Shown here: positions 20,061 through 31,891 of the stretch, piece after piece | Position numbering within the stretch: position 1 is the first letter of the stretch | How the letters are laid out: each line of letters begins with the position of its first letter | Origin: Molanna angustata | Lineage: Eukaryota; Arthropoda; Insecta; Trichoptera; Molannidae | DNA length: 64,000 nucleotides | Assembly: GCA_963576475.1 (NCBI GenBank) | Contig: OY754977.1 | Span: 16,750,033-16,814,032, forward strand | Direction of reading: 5' to 3' | The notes under the pieces: model-generated | Database searches by the model: none | Told to the model about the DNA's origin: nothing | Seen by the model: only the letters and a program-made list of their open reading frames with translations | Translations under genes and position numbers: made by a program

Positions 20061-23059
20061 ACGTATAATTACGTTTCCAATTGTCAATTTATTCAAAAAT
20101 CATGGAACTCATCAACTTGCGATGGATTTATTCATTATTGTATATGAAAATTGAACGAAAGACTACGCTACATACATACATAACATCACGCAATATTCCT
20201 TGAAGACGCGTATAACTCAGTTTCGGACGAGGTAGATATTTTCTATTGCAATATAGGGCGCTTCAAATCGTACCATAAACAGAGATAGCCGTCATCGAAC
20301 CGCATATCACACTATAATTGGCACAAGCTGTCGTGTGATTACGGAAAAAAATATGAAATTATAAACAAGTGGACTGTATTTTTCGCAGGGGTGATTTGTT
20401 GCAACCACTGCAAGGCAGTAGGATAAAGATATTGATGGAACACTCACTTACTTGATAATTCCTATGTCTTCTCCCTTGCCTGGATGGTCACAACTTGTCA
20501 CTTTGATCACACGCGCGCGGTGAGAGAACAATTTTCTTGGTAAATATAATAAATAAGTTTAGGGGAACGGTAAAATTACGGAACAGATGCGGATTCGTTA
20601 TAATGGTCTTATCAGGACGCGGTATAGAAGGAAACTGGCGTGTGGTAGCGGGGCGTGCAGTGATTGCAACAATTGTCCCTATTTTATATAAAAATTGCAA
20701 CAATGCCATTTATTCTATTTTCGCCATTAACATCTTTAACTTATGGGGTGGGCAGAGAGAACCGAAAGCCATTTTTTCTATATTTTTAGGTCTTAGATGA
20801 CAGATTATTATATTTTTTTCTTCGGACGATCTTCCTTCGTTCGTATTCGAACGATCTCAACGTGTTCACTAAAGATTGAATTTATTATTTATAAATATTC
20901 AAAAAAACATATATTACATTTACATTTTTCGAATGATGTTTTTATTAAAAATTTCTCCAAAACAAAACGAATAGAAGTATTTAATGGGTATTTCAATAAT
21001 AATAATAAACTCCCCAGGTATTGTTCAGGTTTCTGGGACGTGTTTTGCAAGACCTTGTGGTTACGCTTTAGCATTTTATCATGTTTTTCATGATACCCAT
21101 GACAAGCACCATGATTAATTATCAGAAGTAACGGGAATATTATTTTTTCTCGGGGAGAAACGATACTTACTTGGAAAAAAAAGCATTTTTTTCCTTTATA
21201 TAACCTATTATTTGTAAACCCTCCGAGATACAAGTACTCGACGCGGAGAAAACAGTGAAACATGGATTTTGTTTTGTACAACTAACTTGGTTGATTTTAT
21301 CCAATAATGGACCCCAATACGTAGGTACATTGTATACCCTAGCTAAGATTAATAAGTATCTTATCCACCGACATATGTTCATTGCTATTATACTCGTATT
21401 TATAAGGAATATGTTTCTTTCATCGTGAACAGTAAGTTATCAAGATTGCTTATATAGATTAACAATTCTGAAAATAAGATTGATACTTTTGTCAATTATT
21501 TAATGGTATTTCGCTATACACATGTAAAAATGTGACTAGTAAATATTTTTTTTTATTTAAATATATTTTGAATGTTTTTTTTTAAACAGTTTTTACTCTT
21601 CAATAATATGAACTAATATCGGTGAAGGTATGTGCTTTTTTTTAATTTATTTTATAAAATACAACAGTAAACCAGACAAAATTATACAAAAATACAATGA
21701 TAATTTTTATATTGCCAATATAGTATTCTAAAATATATGTATTACAAGATGTTTCTTTGACAATTTTGAAAACAGGATGGGAAGGGAGAAAGGTAGGGAG
21801 GAGAGTGGGGAAGATTCGACAACTGGAAACTCATATTACGATTTATATCCCACGTGTCTCAATGTATGGATTATACTGAATTAAATTAAATTAAAGGTAC
21901 ACAATTAAAAAGGTAAAGATGCGCACAACTAAACAGAGCACAGTTTAAATATCCGAAAAATTCACATTTTTTTAAAATAGATATAAACCCGAAGCATACA
22001 TATCCAACTCCGGATCACTCAATTTCTATTGTACCCAGTACAAACTCTATTAATGTATGAATTTAGCGCATAGTTTGTTCTAGAATATTCAATGTAAAAG
22101 AGAGACTGGTTTCTATTTCTTCTAAGTGAACAGTGAAAACGGAGTGGGAGAAGGGGTGTACCTAATATCGAACTGACCGTTAATAATTTTGTATAGAAAA
22201 CAAATGTTTTGGATTGATCTGCATGTCTCCAGTAATTTTGTGTTGTGGTGTTTTAGAGCCTGAAGATAGTTTGAGAAATGTACCTAATCAATTACGAAAA
22301 TTTAATTGCTTGACATATTTTTTTGAAGATTTTCTATTGCGTCAATATGTGTTTCATAGTTTTTATACAATAGGCTTCTAATAAATGTATTCAATAATGT
22401 ACGCAGAGTATCAGAAATATGAAAAGGTTTCGTGTTTTTAAATATGAATATGTTGTTGTTTCGAAATATGTTGTAAAGAAAAGCACACTTGGTGAATTTT
22501 TAGTTCAAGAAGGGTGGTTTCTTCCATACAGAATTAAAATGGAGCTAATCGTCAATCTAGTAATCGTCAATGGGATTTATATTGGCTAATCTAGAAATTT
22601 GTTAATTTCAATACACAATTTTGACAAAATCAACTAATCGTAGATCTATGGTTTAGGACCGTGTAATACAGTCGCATTATCTGTGGTTAAATGACTGACA
22701 AGTCAGATGTGCGATGAACATTGAGGTTATATTATTTGCTCGCAAATACGAAATATTCGAAACAATTGTATCAATTGTTGTTTTAAATATATATCATCAA
22801 CATTGCCACAAGTTTTTAGTATAATTCAATAAAAAATTGTCGCTGACAACTTTCAGACATCGCAAAGTGATGTTTCATTGTGTCATTATCTCATGAAAAC
22901 TTTTATCAGTTTGTATGAACATGAACCAATGTGCATTTATGTAATAAAACATAACAAATTAATACAGCTTGTTTTCATTTCATATATTTTATAAACCTTT
23001 ATCTTATTCATCACACCATTTACTCTGTTTTTTTCTGAAATAACAATATGAGCTTTTTA
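20061..23059. other. Three kilobases with no recognised gene
   Basis: A CATACATACATAACATCACGC string at about 20172 and GGGGTGGGCAGAGAGAACCG at about 20743 are debris of the CATA-tailed LINE. Open frames at 20488-21382 overlap on both strands, have no known domain and look random. The remainder is AT-rich and I see nothing in it. Confidence 0.4.
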
Positions 23060-23580
23060 TAGATACAAAAGAGTTGCATACAACATATATAATAAGATCC
23101 AACTGTCGATAGCGATTGTATTATCATATATACCTAAGGATAGTATGTATCTGAATTGTACAACGTACGAACAAAACTATTAACACAAACACAAATTAAT
23201 AAATATTTTAAGATATCTTGTTTTCTATATAAAACATGTAGGTATGTATGTCAGGATAAGATAGTATGGAGGTCAGTCTGTTTTTCCTACCCAGAATATG
23301 AAAACAGCATGATGGTATGTACCTACATATGTTTGAAGATTAAGTATCAAATTATTGAGTCTTCTTAGATATTGTGTATAGGCCACTGCCATACAAATTG
23401 TATGAAGCGATGTCGTTACTAAATTCAATTTTTATAAAAATTGTTAAAAATTGTTTAAGATGTACTACTACAAAGTTCATAGTTTTATAGCAAATTAAAT
23501 TATTTAGTCGAGGTGTTTCGGCTTTTTTTGATATTTTTAAAAACTTTAGAAATATAGGCAGTTAAACACATAAATTTATC
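23060..23580 (+). repeat. Family Q repeat, plus copy
   Basis: This is an inverted counterpart of 55430-55910. Shared parts include AACTGTCGATAGCGAT, ATGGAGGTCAGTC, CAGCATGATGGTATGTA, CCATACAAATTGTATG and GCCTATATTTC-type text. It includes a diverged CATA-tailed LINE 3' tail. No reading frame is supported. Confidence 0.75.
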
Positions 23581-23813
23581 ATAAATAAATGTTTTTAACT
23601 GTTCTGGCAAACATAACAATTAATCTATCATGTATGATGGTTCTTCTCTATGGCCTTATGCGCCTTGAGTTTTATGGTAGGTACGCAAATAGTAGGCTAT
23701 TTCACGCTTATATGAAATCAGAAATATTTATATTTCGTAATTACAATTTCAATATTGAAACTAAAGCTTCTTTAAGTTAGGAACTGTGAAGAAGAAATTC
23801 TTTTCATTTAAAA

Positions 23814-24348
23814 CGAGTGGGTTGTGGCCAACGCTATATTCCTCACAACCAAGTCACTTCCCAAATTATTCAAATTTGTATGAAAAAATATCAGCTTTTG
23901 CATGAAATAAACTTGATAAATTATTTTTGATTTAAATATTTTATTATAAAAACTTGAACATTTTTAATGCCATTTTATGAAAGTAATGTGCCTTTTTAGC
24001 AATTTGAAAACAAAAATACCAAGATTTAAGTTTCCTGAGCTTTAGGGTCACTTTGAAATATTTGACAGTTAAAAAGATTAAGAATCACTGATCAGATATC
24101 CTTCAAAATCTAACGGGATCTAAGTGATTATTAGATTAGTTGAGTAATTTTATCAATTATCAACAAAGTAGAATAAACACGCCGTACCTAGTACATAGAT
24201 CATAGACACGCACACACACGCAGATTCATTGTGATGAAACTTACAGAATACAATCTCAGTATAATATTAGTTGATAATCTGCAATAAAAAATAACCTAAG
24301 GATCATTATTTCCCACTATATCCTCTCAGGTTAGTGAGGAGTAAAAGC
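23814..24348 (+). repeat. Family W repeat
   Basis: This starts AACGAGTGGGTTGTGGCCAA and ends GGTTAGTGAGGAGTAAAA. It is co-linear with 2737-3312 through its whole length. Confidence 0.8.
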
Positions 24349-25074
24349 TTAAAACTGTGTTTTTAGTGGAGAGAGTAAAATACGAGTACCTACTTATACT
24401 TAAATTTTTAGACTTTGCAGTATATAAAATGCACTATTGTGAAATTCATATTAGGATAAAATAATTCTTTATAACTATTTAAACTTAATGCTGGAAACTT
24501 TCTGTTTCTGTGAAGCCTTGTATTACGTAGAAACCTTGAATATTTTTGTATGTGGAAAAATTAAAGGGTCTAATTTTCACTCAATATGATGGAAATTCGT
24601 GAAAATTCACCGACAAAGATGAAGATTACAAATATTTGTTCCGATGATCTCTTAACTCACAATTATATCACTTTGCTGAAAGTTTCTCAGATAAAAAGTT
24701 ATGAACCTCTTAATCGATCGGAACTTCTTTGTCAAGAATCAACATTAAATCTAATATCACTGCCTTTATTTATTTTAATATTCAAATACTTATATATAGT
24801 CTTCTAATATACTTAAGGGATTCTCTACCTTATATAATCCTCACTCTATGTTGTTAAGAAATTCAGATTAACAAACGGCCATGGAGATTGTAATTGAAAA
24901 AAATATATCTTTGTTTTCAAATAGGGCAACTTTTTCAAAAAAAATTGATAAACTTATTTTCCTCCTAAAATAATCCCCACTAACTGACAAAATTAATATA
25001 CCTACTTTAAAAACTGAGATCAATATTCAATCTGCTGAATAGTTAAGATTTCCAGAGTTTTAACTAACGTATTA
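24349..25074. other. Unassigned sequence
   Basis: A 73-codon frame at 24586-24807 on the plus strand has no recognisable motif. I see nothing else. Confidence 0.4.
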
Positions 25075-25190
25075 ACACTGGTTAGTTGGAAGAAACTGCC
25101 ATACGGCAATAAACTCGCCACTTGCGCAGGGTGCAAGAAAGTGTTCATTATCATTATTATTATTATTCGTCTGGTATTAAAATTTATGAA
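25075..25190 (+). repeat. LINE 3' tail, GGTTGGTTGGAAG type
   Basis: CTGGTTAGTTGGAAGAAACT, GCCATACGGCAATAAACTCG and a trailing ATTATT run match the tails at 46288-46375 and 51355-51455. This is a Jockey/CR1-like 3' UTR with no coding part left. Confidence 0.6.
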
Positions 25191-26254
25191 TTTAACAATA
25201 AATTGAATAATAATAATTACTAATCTTATTAGACCGAAGAAGCCTTTATATTAACGTGGGTTCAAATTTAATTTAAAAATTAGTGAATTTTGGATTTACA
25301 TTTATTAAGTAGGTATACATTCTTATCTTTTCTCATGGTTGGAGTTGGAAATCTTATAAAGTATATTTTTAAAACAAGTATTTAATACTCATTTCTGTTT
25401 TATAAAACTATATCTTGGTAACCCACATGTTTTATTCGTAAGCACAAAAATATTCAATCTGTATGGCAAACAAGTTAGATTTCTGACATTTGAACCGATG
25501 CCACTATGGAACGAGGTAGAATAAAGGCATATATTATGGTAATTGGTTATAACTTATATCCCATACTGTTCTTTATCTGAATTTTAAAGACAAAATGCAT
25601 AGTCTTTCATATTTGAGAACTTATTATAACATGAGTGCTTCTTTTTTATTTTGATGAGTGTTAAGTTTATATTACCTATACATAAATATTTTTATTCAAT
25701 CTTCATTCATATCATAACAAAATATACGATTATAAAAAATTTAAACATTATATAGTTTACAATATCACCTACCTCTTAAGGCTTATGAGTTTGTGTGGAG
25801 GGAGGATGTGTGCTATTAAATGACTAAACAAAATGTTAAATAAAAAGAGAAAACATTAAGATTATACCAGCATATTATACAAAATTATTTTTTTTTATTT
25901 ATTAAAAAAACAATACAAGGTTCATATATAAATTATTATGCATATATTAAATACAACATTAGGTAAATGTATTATACAAAGTACCTATGTTGGTTGGATT
26001 TCTCGCCCAGTCAATTTCTATCACATTACATAAAAATAATTATCAAAAAGTCAGCTTCATACAAGAGAATGTACAATAACCACCATCACAGAAACAACAC
26101 AAGTCGCAAACAAATACATATATGCCTAAATCTACTTAACCATCCCCTTGAAGAATTTTTCCACAGTCAAAAATAAAAAATAATTAAATTTTATTTAAAA
26201 ATTTTAAATCGTTCGTAAAAGTTTGAAATATTTTCTGATAAAGCTAAAACTGAA
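25191..26254. other. Unassigned sequence
   Basis: AT-rich with poly-A and poly-T tracts and no gene visible. Confidence 0.4.
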
Positions 26255-26400
26255 TTCTCATGATGTAAGAAGTTATGACAATAGAAGAGCGCGTATGAGA
26301 CGATGCATAGAAGTGAATGAAGCGAAAAATTTATGTCAAGAGAGAGAGGAGTCTGGCGTTCGGTTCTCTCTGCCTACCACAAATAGGGAAATGGATGGAT
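26255..26400 (+). pseudogene. CATA-tailed LINE, C-terminal fragment
   Basis: Within the frame 26223-26426 the residues NRRARMRRCIEVNEAKNLCQ correspond to the end of the LINE ORF at 53570-53650. The expected WRSVLSAYPVRDMA ending has decayed. The frame edges are accidental. Confidence 0.65.
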
Positions 26401-26539
26401 GGAATGGTACTTCTATGATAATATAATTTATATCCAAACTTCATTGAGGTAATTTATGCATGTAACTTAGGTAATTGCTTTTTTTTATAAATAACTAATT
26501 AAGTATGCCTTGGGAACCGGCTAAGAATAGTTTTTCTAC

Positions 26540-26735
26540 TCTACTATAATCATTGTAAGAGCCGGTTGACTGAAAATACAACATGCAACAATAATAAAGG
26601 TGAGACGAGACTAGTGAATGAGTACACACTCATGTATCGTGCTTCCTTTTATGATATGATGCACTCCCGCACACCCATCGCTGGTCACCCCGCATTGTAG
26701 GGTACGCCGTGATAGCACGAATGAATAATTAACAA
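26540..26735 (-). repeat. Family M repeat, minus copy
   Basis: On the plus strand, AAGAGCCGGTTGACTGAAAA, GGTGAGACGAGACTAGTG, CCCGCACACCCATCGCTGGT and GTACGCCGTGATAGCACGAA are the inverse of the family M copies at 32845-33130 and 61045-61380. Confidence 0.7.
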
Positions 26736-26782
26736 GTCCTTGTTAAACAAGTACATAGATTTGATCAAAAATATAAATTAAA

Positions 26783-27242
26783 AGACGTTTTTGATTCGAA
26801 TATTTTTATTATTGCATATGCGCAAACATTGGATTTTTTCCCTGTCGGGAGTCAAAGATATTTTTTAACAGATTTTTAATTATCTCAATAGAGACGAAGT
26901 TGGAATATTTATTGTAGGAGAACCGGGAAATCAAGGCACCTACAGGGCTTACGACCTGTCATCGGCTGGTTTACGTGATCACTTTATGCGCTTGCGCAAC
27001 GTTCACCAATTATGCCTTTTTAATGAGATCCCTATCAATTCAATTTTCAATTCAAAATTGAATTGATAGGGATCTCATTAAAAAGGCATAATTGGTGAAC
27101 GTTGCGCAAGCGCATAAAGTGATCACGTAAACCAGCCGATGACAGGTCGTAAGCCCTGTAGGTGCCTTGATTTCCCGGTTCTCCTACAGTAAATATTCCA
27201 ACTTCGTCTCTATTGAGATAATTAAAAATCTGTTAAAAAACG
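26783..27242. mobile_element. Family F, 380-bp near-perfect palindrome
   Basis: Positions 26861-27240 form an inverted repeat with arms of about 187 bp around a six-base loop (27048-27053). I see only one or two mismatches. Each arm carries the family F blocks (GACCTGTCATCGGCTGGTTT, TTTATGCGCTTGCGCAACGT). Upstream, 26783-26860 holds a family end with CGAATATTTTTATTATTGCA and TTCCCTGTCGGGAGTCAA. This is two half-elements joined head to head, or a foldback transposon. Confidence 0.88.
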
Positions 27243-27370
27243 TTTTTGATTCTTCGTTCAATATATTATTTTTCGTCGATGGCTGTTTCGCCTTATAGGG
27301 GCATTTTCAAGACTTTTTATGGCGACCATTGTTTCTGTTGGGGTATAAATTCGGACAGGGCGGAGTTTAG
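27243..27370 (+). repeat. Half copy of the 19.8-kb palindromic MITE
   Basis: TTTTTGATTCTTCGTTCAAT, GGCTGTTTCGCCTTATAGGG and GCATTTTCAAGACTT resemble the right half of 19749-19947. It is diverged. Confidence 0.5.
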
Positions 27371-27394
27371 TTTTTTTTGTTGTTGTTCAATATT

Positions 27395-28215
27395 TAAGAG
27401 GACATATTTAACGCTAATCCTAGTGACTGAAAACATAATATATTAAAACCGCCTAATGCATTATGAAGTTACGCGTAAGTAAGGGTAACTATCGCGTGCG
27501 TTAAAAATTGGTTTATATGTGATTCAAAATATCGGAAACCCCAAATTTATTTGATTTTTTTGCATTATAAGAACAAACATGACTTGAATTGAAAAAAAAT
27601 ACATACATACATACCATCACGCCATATCCCTTACGGGGTAAGCAGAGAGAACCGAGCGCCATACTCTTCTATTTTTGCATACATTCCTAGCTTCCTTTAT
27701 ATCCATGCATCGGCTCATACATGCTCGTCGATTATTCAAGATTCTTATAATTCCTTCTTTCAAAATATCATTCACATGGTCATGCCATCCCTTTCTGGGG
27801 CGGCCCCTACTATTCACTCCATCTCTTACACCCATGTATATTTTTTTGGTCAGTCGTTCATCATTCATTCTTTCAATATGTCCAAACCACCTCAAGGAAT
27901 TCAATTTCATTTTATTTAAAATATCAACAAAAAAAAATATCGGTCATTCATTTCGATTTCATGCACTCTTTAAGCATATTAAAGATTTATTTCTCTAAGA
28001 CACATAGTTAGGGTAATTTAAAAAAAATGTTGTAAAAATGGATATTTTAAATAATTATTTAAGGAGAATTTATGCTGAATTTTAAAATTGCGTGATTAAC
28101 ATTCATTAGAAAAATGTTGAAAATACTTATGGTATTTTTTTAAAAAAACAGTATTTATAATATATTTTAGAAATTTGATTTAAAATTGGGGTGTTAAGGT
28201 TTATATGCCCCCTTA
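27395..28215 (+). repeat. Family Z repeat, split by a LINE
   Basis: The pieces 27395-27590 and 27925-28215 together match, inverted, 47230-47705. Shared parts include TAAGAGGACATATTTAACGC, GGTAACTATCGCGTGCGTTA, TATCGGTCATTCATTTCGAT, AAAGATTTATTTCTCT and TTGGGGTGTTAAGGTTT. No frame is visible. Confidence 0.75.
27597..27920 (-). pseudogene. CATA-tailed LINE, 3' end inserted in family Z
   Basis: The 97-residue minus frame reads LRWFGHIERMNDERLTKKIY, GRPRKGWHDHVNDILKEG and ends WRSVLSAYPVRDMA. This is the C terminus of the same LINE family as 52131-53704. It ends at a CATACATACATAC tail on the plus-strand left side. The frame is intact but covers only the region after the reverse transcriptase, so it is a 5'-truncated copy. 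Similar A-rich strings (AAAAAAAATA and AAAAAAAAATA) flank both ends and may be the target duplication. Confidence 0.85.
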
Positions 28216-28291
28216 AAACAAAATGTTCGAATAGGTAAACAATATATTTCTCCATTCTCTAAATCAAATAAAAATTCTTGTGCTATATAAA

Positions 28292-28376
28292 AGTGAACGA
28301 AATCGGTCTAGGCACTAAGTTTGGGTTCTAACTCAGCATCACTGGATCACGATGCCCGCTCTGCTGACGATCTATT
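28292..28376 (-). repeat. SINE S2, degenerate copy
   Basis: This shares AGTGAACGAAATCGGTC and TGCCCGCTCTGCTGACGAT with 14322-14410. The B box region is degraded. Confidence 0.55.
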
Positions 28377-28460
28377 AACATTTTGAATAAAAATACATTA
28401 TCAAGTAACGCCAGCTATTCAATTATTTTGTGAATATGAATAACAATTCTTATTTTAAAC

Positions 28461-29187
28461 GAGAGGGTTGTGGCCAACGCTAAACTCTCCACTACATGAA
28501 ACGAAGAAGTCAAGAGGATTCTATTAATATGTTTTATTGTGTATTTTTCATATAAACATACAATTACACATTTAATATAACAGACCATAGATTTTTTTTT
28601 TGTTTAAAGGTTGACAATCCCTGAATGCAATTACGAAGAGTATATTTCTATTGTATCAAAAATTAAAAAAAAATTAAAATCTTGATATTCCAGACCGTGA
28701 GAGCAATTTGAAAATTTTGACAGATAAAATCATAGACAATAAATTAACGGATATTTATGGTAAACTAATCAGCTCTAAGTTTATAGACTTTACATATATG
28801 ATATCAATATAAAGTCAATCGGACTTATACTTTGGGCTGTAGAGAGGACACAAAAAAAAATCAACATAAATGATAAAATCATAGAGAAGAAATTAACGGT
28901 TGTCTTTGGAAAACTAATCAGCTTTAGGTCTATGCACTTTACACATATGATGTAAATATGAAGTCAATCGGACTAATAGTACGGGCTGTAGAGAGGACAC
29001 AAAAAAGATAAATGCTACGGAGTACGGCGTGTACGCCGTATACGCCATACACACAAACACATCACGACGAAACTCATAGTGTGCATTCTCTACATGATAC
29101 CAATTGAGAAATTGATGTAAAAAAATAAGCTTAAATTTTGCGAAATCATGACTCTCCACTATTCCATAGTAGTGGAGAGTAAAAAGG
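28461..29187 (+). repeat. Family W, subtype with internal duplication
   Basis: It starts AACGAGAGGGTTGTGGCCAA and ends TCTCCACTATTCCATAGTAG then TGGAGAGTAAAAA. Two tandem copies of a unit of about 149 bp lie at 28726-28874 and 28875-29010, each with AAAATCATAGA, AAACTAATCAGCT and CTGTAGAGAGGACAC. A minus-strand frame inside has no known content. Confidence 0.78.
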
Positions 29188-30140
29188 TAGTATAGCCATG
29201 AAACAAATATATTTCAATACAATGCAAATAAAAAAGACCATTCATTCTGACAAAATCCTCAAGGAAGCTCTAACGGTATATAGTGTGTATAATGTTACCA
29301 TAACATAAAATGCCACTGAATAGGTAGATTTTTTGTGTTGTGAAGAAACTTTTAACCATAACAAGAAATTGTCCTCTTTCGCATTTTCTACAACAATAAA
29401 GAAAAATAATTCATTGAAGCTGTAAACTCTCAAAAAAACTTTTATCTTCTTTTAAAATGTTCATATATTTGTTTTTCGATTCAATCCACAGTAAAAAAAA
29501 CGTGGTTTATCAGTGTGTTGTCAATAAATTCGAGATGTTTTCTAAAATAAACAAAATAACAAATCTGAAAAAGTCTCATCTCAAAAAGATTCCATGGAAG
29601 TCCCTCCAGTTGTATCATTTTTTTGCAAACCCGAGCTCTTCATTTCTGTCATAAGTTTCTACGGATTAATAAAATAACTCAAAAACAGGATTTTTTTCAA
29701 CCTAAGATTTTATCCCAAACAAAATGATAAATAAATATTAGATATAAATTTAGAAGTTACAATTGCTTAGTTATTTGATTGGAACAACAGGCTTATTAAA
29801 ATTCAAAAAGAGTTATTTTGAATATATTATATACCTATGAGCGAAACCCAGAAGACCTTTAAAATGTTAGCGCCGATTGCCGATTGCAAATCGGGCTAAA
29901 TGAATATTGGACTGTATATCGAAATTTACATGCGTGTCGGATGATATTTGACGAAGGAGCGGTACTCACATTTGATCTCGTTCTCTTGTTGCGATTCTTC
30001 TCTTCTCACACATAACAAAACAAAAGGTACACAACACAACACACACGATGATGATGATGACGTATATTATAAAACGATGATGACATGTATATAACGACGA
30101 AACGAAAAATTAAAAATGGTTGACCACCGTCTAATCTGAA
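29188..30140. other. Unassigned sequence
   Basis: No gene is recognised. A short GAT microsatellite lies near 30046-30060. Confidence 0.4.
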
Positions 30141-30176
30141 ATTTCTAATTAGAATTTGGTTCCTTCATTGTCTGAT

Positions 30177-30375
30177 TGTCTCCCGTCTCTTTAGTGCCTT
30201 CCGTCCCTTCGGTTCCTCCCGTTCCGTCGGTGCCTCCCGTTCCATCGGTGCCTCCCGTTCCATCGGTGTCTCCCGTCCCATCGGTGCCTCCTGTCCCGTT
30301 CGTGCCTCCCGTCTTTTCGGTGTCTCCCATCCCTTCGGTGCCTCCCGTCCTTTCGGGGCCTCCCATTCTTTCCTC
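30177..30375. repeat. GC-rich 18-bp minisatellite
   Basis: About ten or eleven degenerate copies of an 18-bp unit like TCGGTGCCTCCCGTCCCA stand in an otherwise AT-rich region. Since 18 is divisible by three, several frames stay open on both strands, giving Pro-Val-Pro-Ser peptides on the plus strand and Gly-Thr-Gly peptides on the minus strand. No promoter or flanking exon supports either. Confidence 0.88.
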
Positions 30376-30726
30376 TCTCCAGGGAAAAAGTCAAAAGTCA
30401 ATTTTGTTCGTTTTCTTCCTACATCGATCATTTTTCATAAATTATTTTGTAATAAATAAAACAAGTTCAGTTCAGTGTTTGATAATGAAGAGACAAAGTC
30501 CAACGCATGGACGACAGTAGAAATGTTGTTGTAAAACCAAAGCCTACTGGATTTTTCATAGTAAATATAAGTTTATATGAGCATAGAATAAAGTTGTCAT
30601 TTATGGTTTATGTTAGGTATAGTTGTAGTAATATTGAAAAAATAATCTGAAGGAATATAATAATTGTACATAACATTTTTTTCCTTATACATTTTTCAAA
30701 ATACAATATTCTATGGAGAGAAGTGA

Positions 30727-30970
30727 AGACGGATCCTGAAAGACATAGGTTTAAGACTGAGCAGAAAGAAGACAGAGTATTTGTACCTACCATTTAAAAA
30801 TGCAATTGCTGCCACTCCCATAATGCAAATGGATGGAGAGACATTACCCAATAATGATTATTTTAAATATCTTTTGTCACTCATCCATCAAAATAGAGGA
30901 TGAGCAGCAGATGTCAACCACATAATTAGTATGGTATGGATGAGGTTCAGATTGTGGACTAGAGTCCTTG
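30727..30970 (+). pseudogene. RTE-like LINE, RT C-terminal piece 1
   Basis: The plus strand reads ILKDIGLRLSRKKTEYLYLP, then IMQMDGETLPNNDYFKYL, a TGA, and AADVNHIISMVWMRFRLW. This is the thumb-side region after the catalytic YADD in RTE-type reverse transcriptases. It is interrupted near 30971 and resumes at 31800 and 32587. It begins abruptly at about 30727, so the element is 5' truncated. Confidence 0.72.
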
Positions 30971-31799
30971 AGGTTTAAGGTACTTTCGGGAAAGACCCTA
31001 CCAAGGGCCTATGAGTGACCCTTAAAGTTTAGGGTGATTTCAGTAAAGTGCGAACTGAGGGCTCAACTCAGTTTGGCCCAGAAATGATTCTTAACTCCTG
31101 AATGGAATGCAGTTAGAATAGGTAACCAATTGCTTCCTATTGTGATGTGTTAGCGATCAATTCCAAGAATGAAAACGAGGTCACCAGGACAGATTCTGTC
31201 CACTAAGTAAAGGGAAGCTTTACTTAGTTAAAATCTATAAACAGATCTTAGCAACAAGTCTCAATAAGAAGACGACGTATTCACAGAGGGTGATTACTAA
31301 ATACTCGGGTGCATGTACCATCAATTAAATATTTACAGTCAGTGGTTTAATTAAGCAGAGAGTAAGGAAACACATTAGGTACACTTACATTCAATATATT
31401 TGAGATACACTAGATACACACGAAATAAAATAAAATTTAATTAATGTTATGTACATTAACAGTAGAAAATAACTGTTTCATAAAATTGAAAATAACACGC
31501 GCGCAAATGAAAGTTACACTTGTAGACCAGATACTAAAATAGATCATGAATGCATCGGTAGTTCGCTTATATACCTCAGGTCCAAGGCTCATTAACAAAC
31601 ATAGGTTCATTGAACATATGAACACCCTGTTACTATGTAGGTACTTTTCTGGGTAGGTACATATGATTAAAAATACTATTGTTGTTAAGCCGTTACTTGT
31701 GGTCGATGACCTCCTCTCGCACGTTTAATACTATTTGCAGACGGATTTACTTTCTAAGTACCTAAGTATGTTGGCAAATTCGCCACAAGATCAATATTT
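30971..31799. other. Unidentified insertion of about 830 bp in the LINE
   Basis: LINE coding similarity stops at AGAGTCCTTG (30961-30970) and resumes at GGAGTCTTGTGCG (31800). The two edges look like an imperfect duplication of about 9 bp. The insert has no recognisable protein or terminal repeat. Confidence 0.5.
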
Positions 31800-31891
31800 G
31801 GAGTCTTGTGCGATCCAAAAATGCCAGCAAAGTTAAATGGAAAAGTGTACCAGACAATCGTCGGACCGGCACAACACTATGACCCGAATGC
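31800..31891 (+). pseudogene. RTE-like LINE, piece 2
   Basis: GVLCDPKMPAKLNGKVYQTI followed by VGPAQHYDPNA matches the conserved text after the RT in RTE-type elements. It breaks off at the hAT-like insertion, whose 8-bp duplication (CCGAATGC) overlaps its end. Confidence 0.75.

Noticed and set aside
20488..21382. Cluster of overlapping frames of 70-130 codons on both strands
   Set aside because: The frames overlap antisense, share no motif with known proteins and have the composition expected of AT-rich noise.
30145..30520. Collagen-like or proline-rich protein gene
   Set aside because: All the signal comes from an 18-bp minisatellite open in several frames. There is no flanking coding sequence, splice site or promoter evidence.
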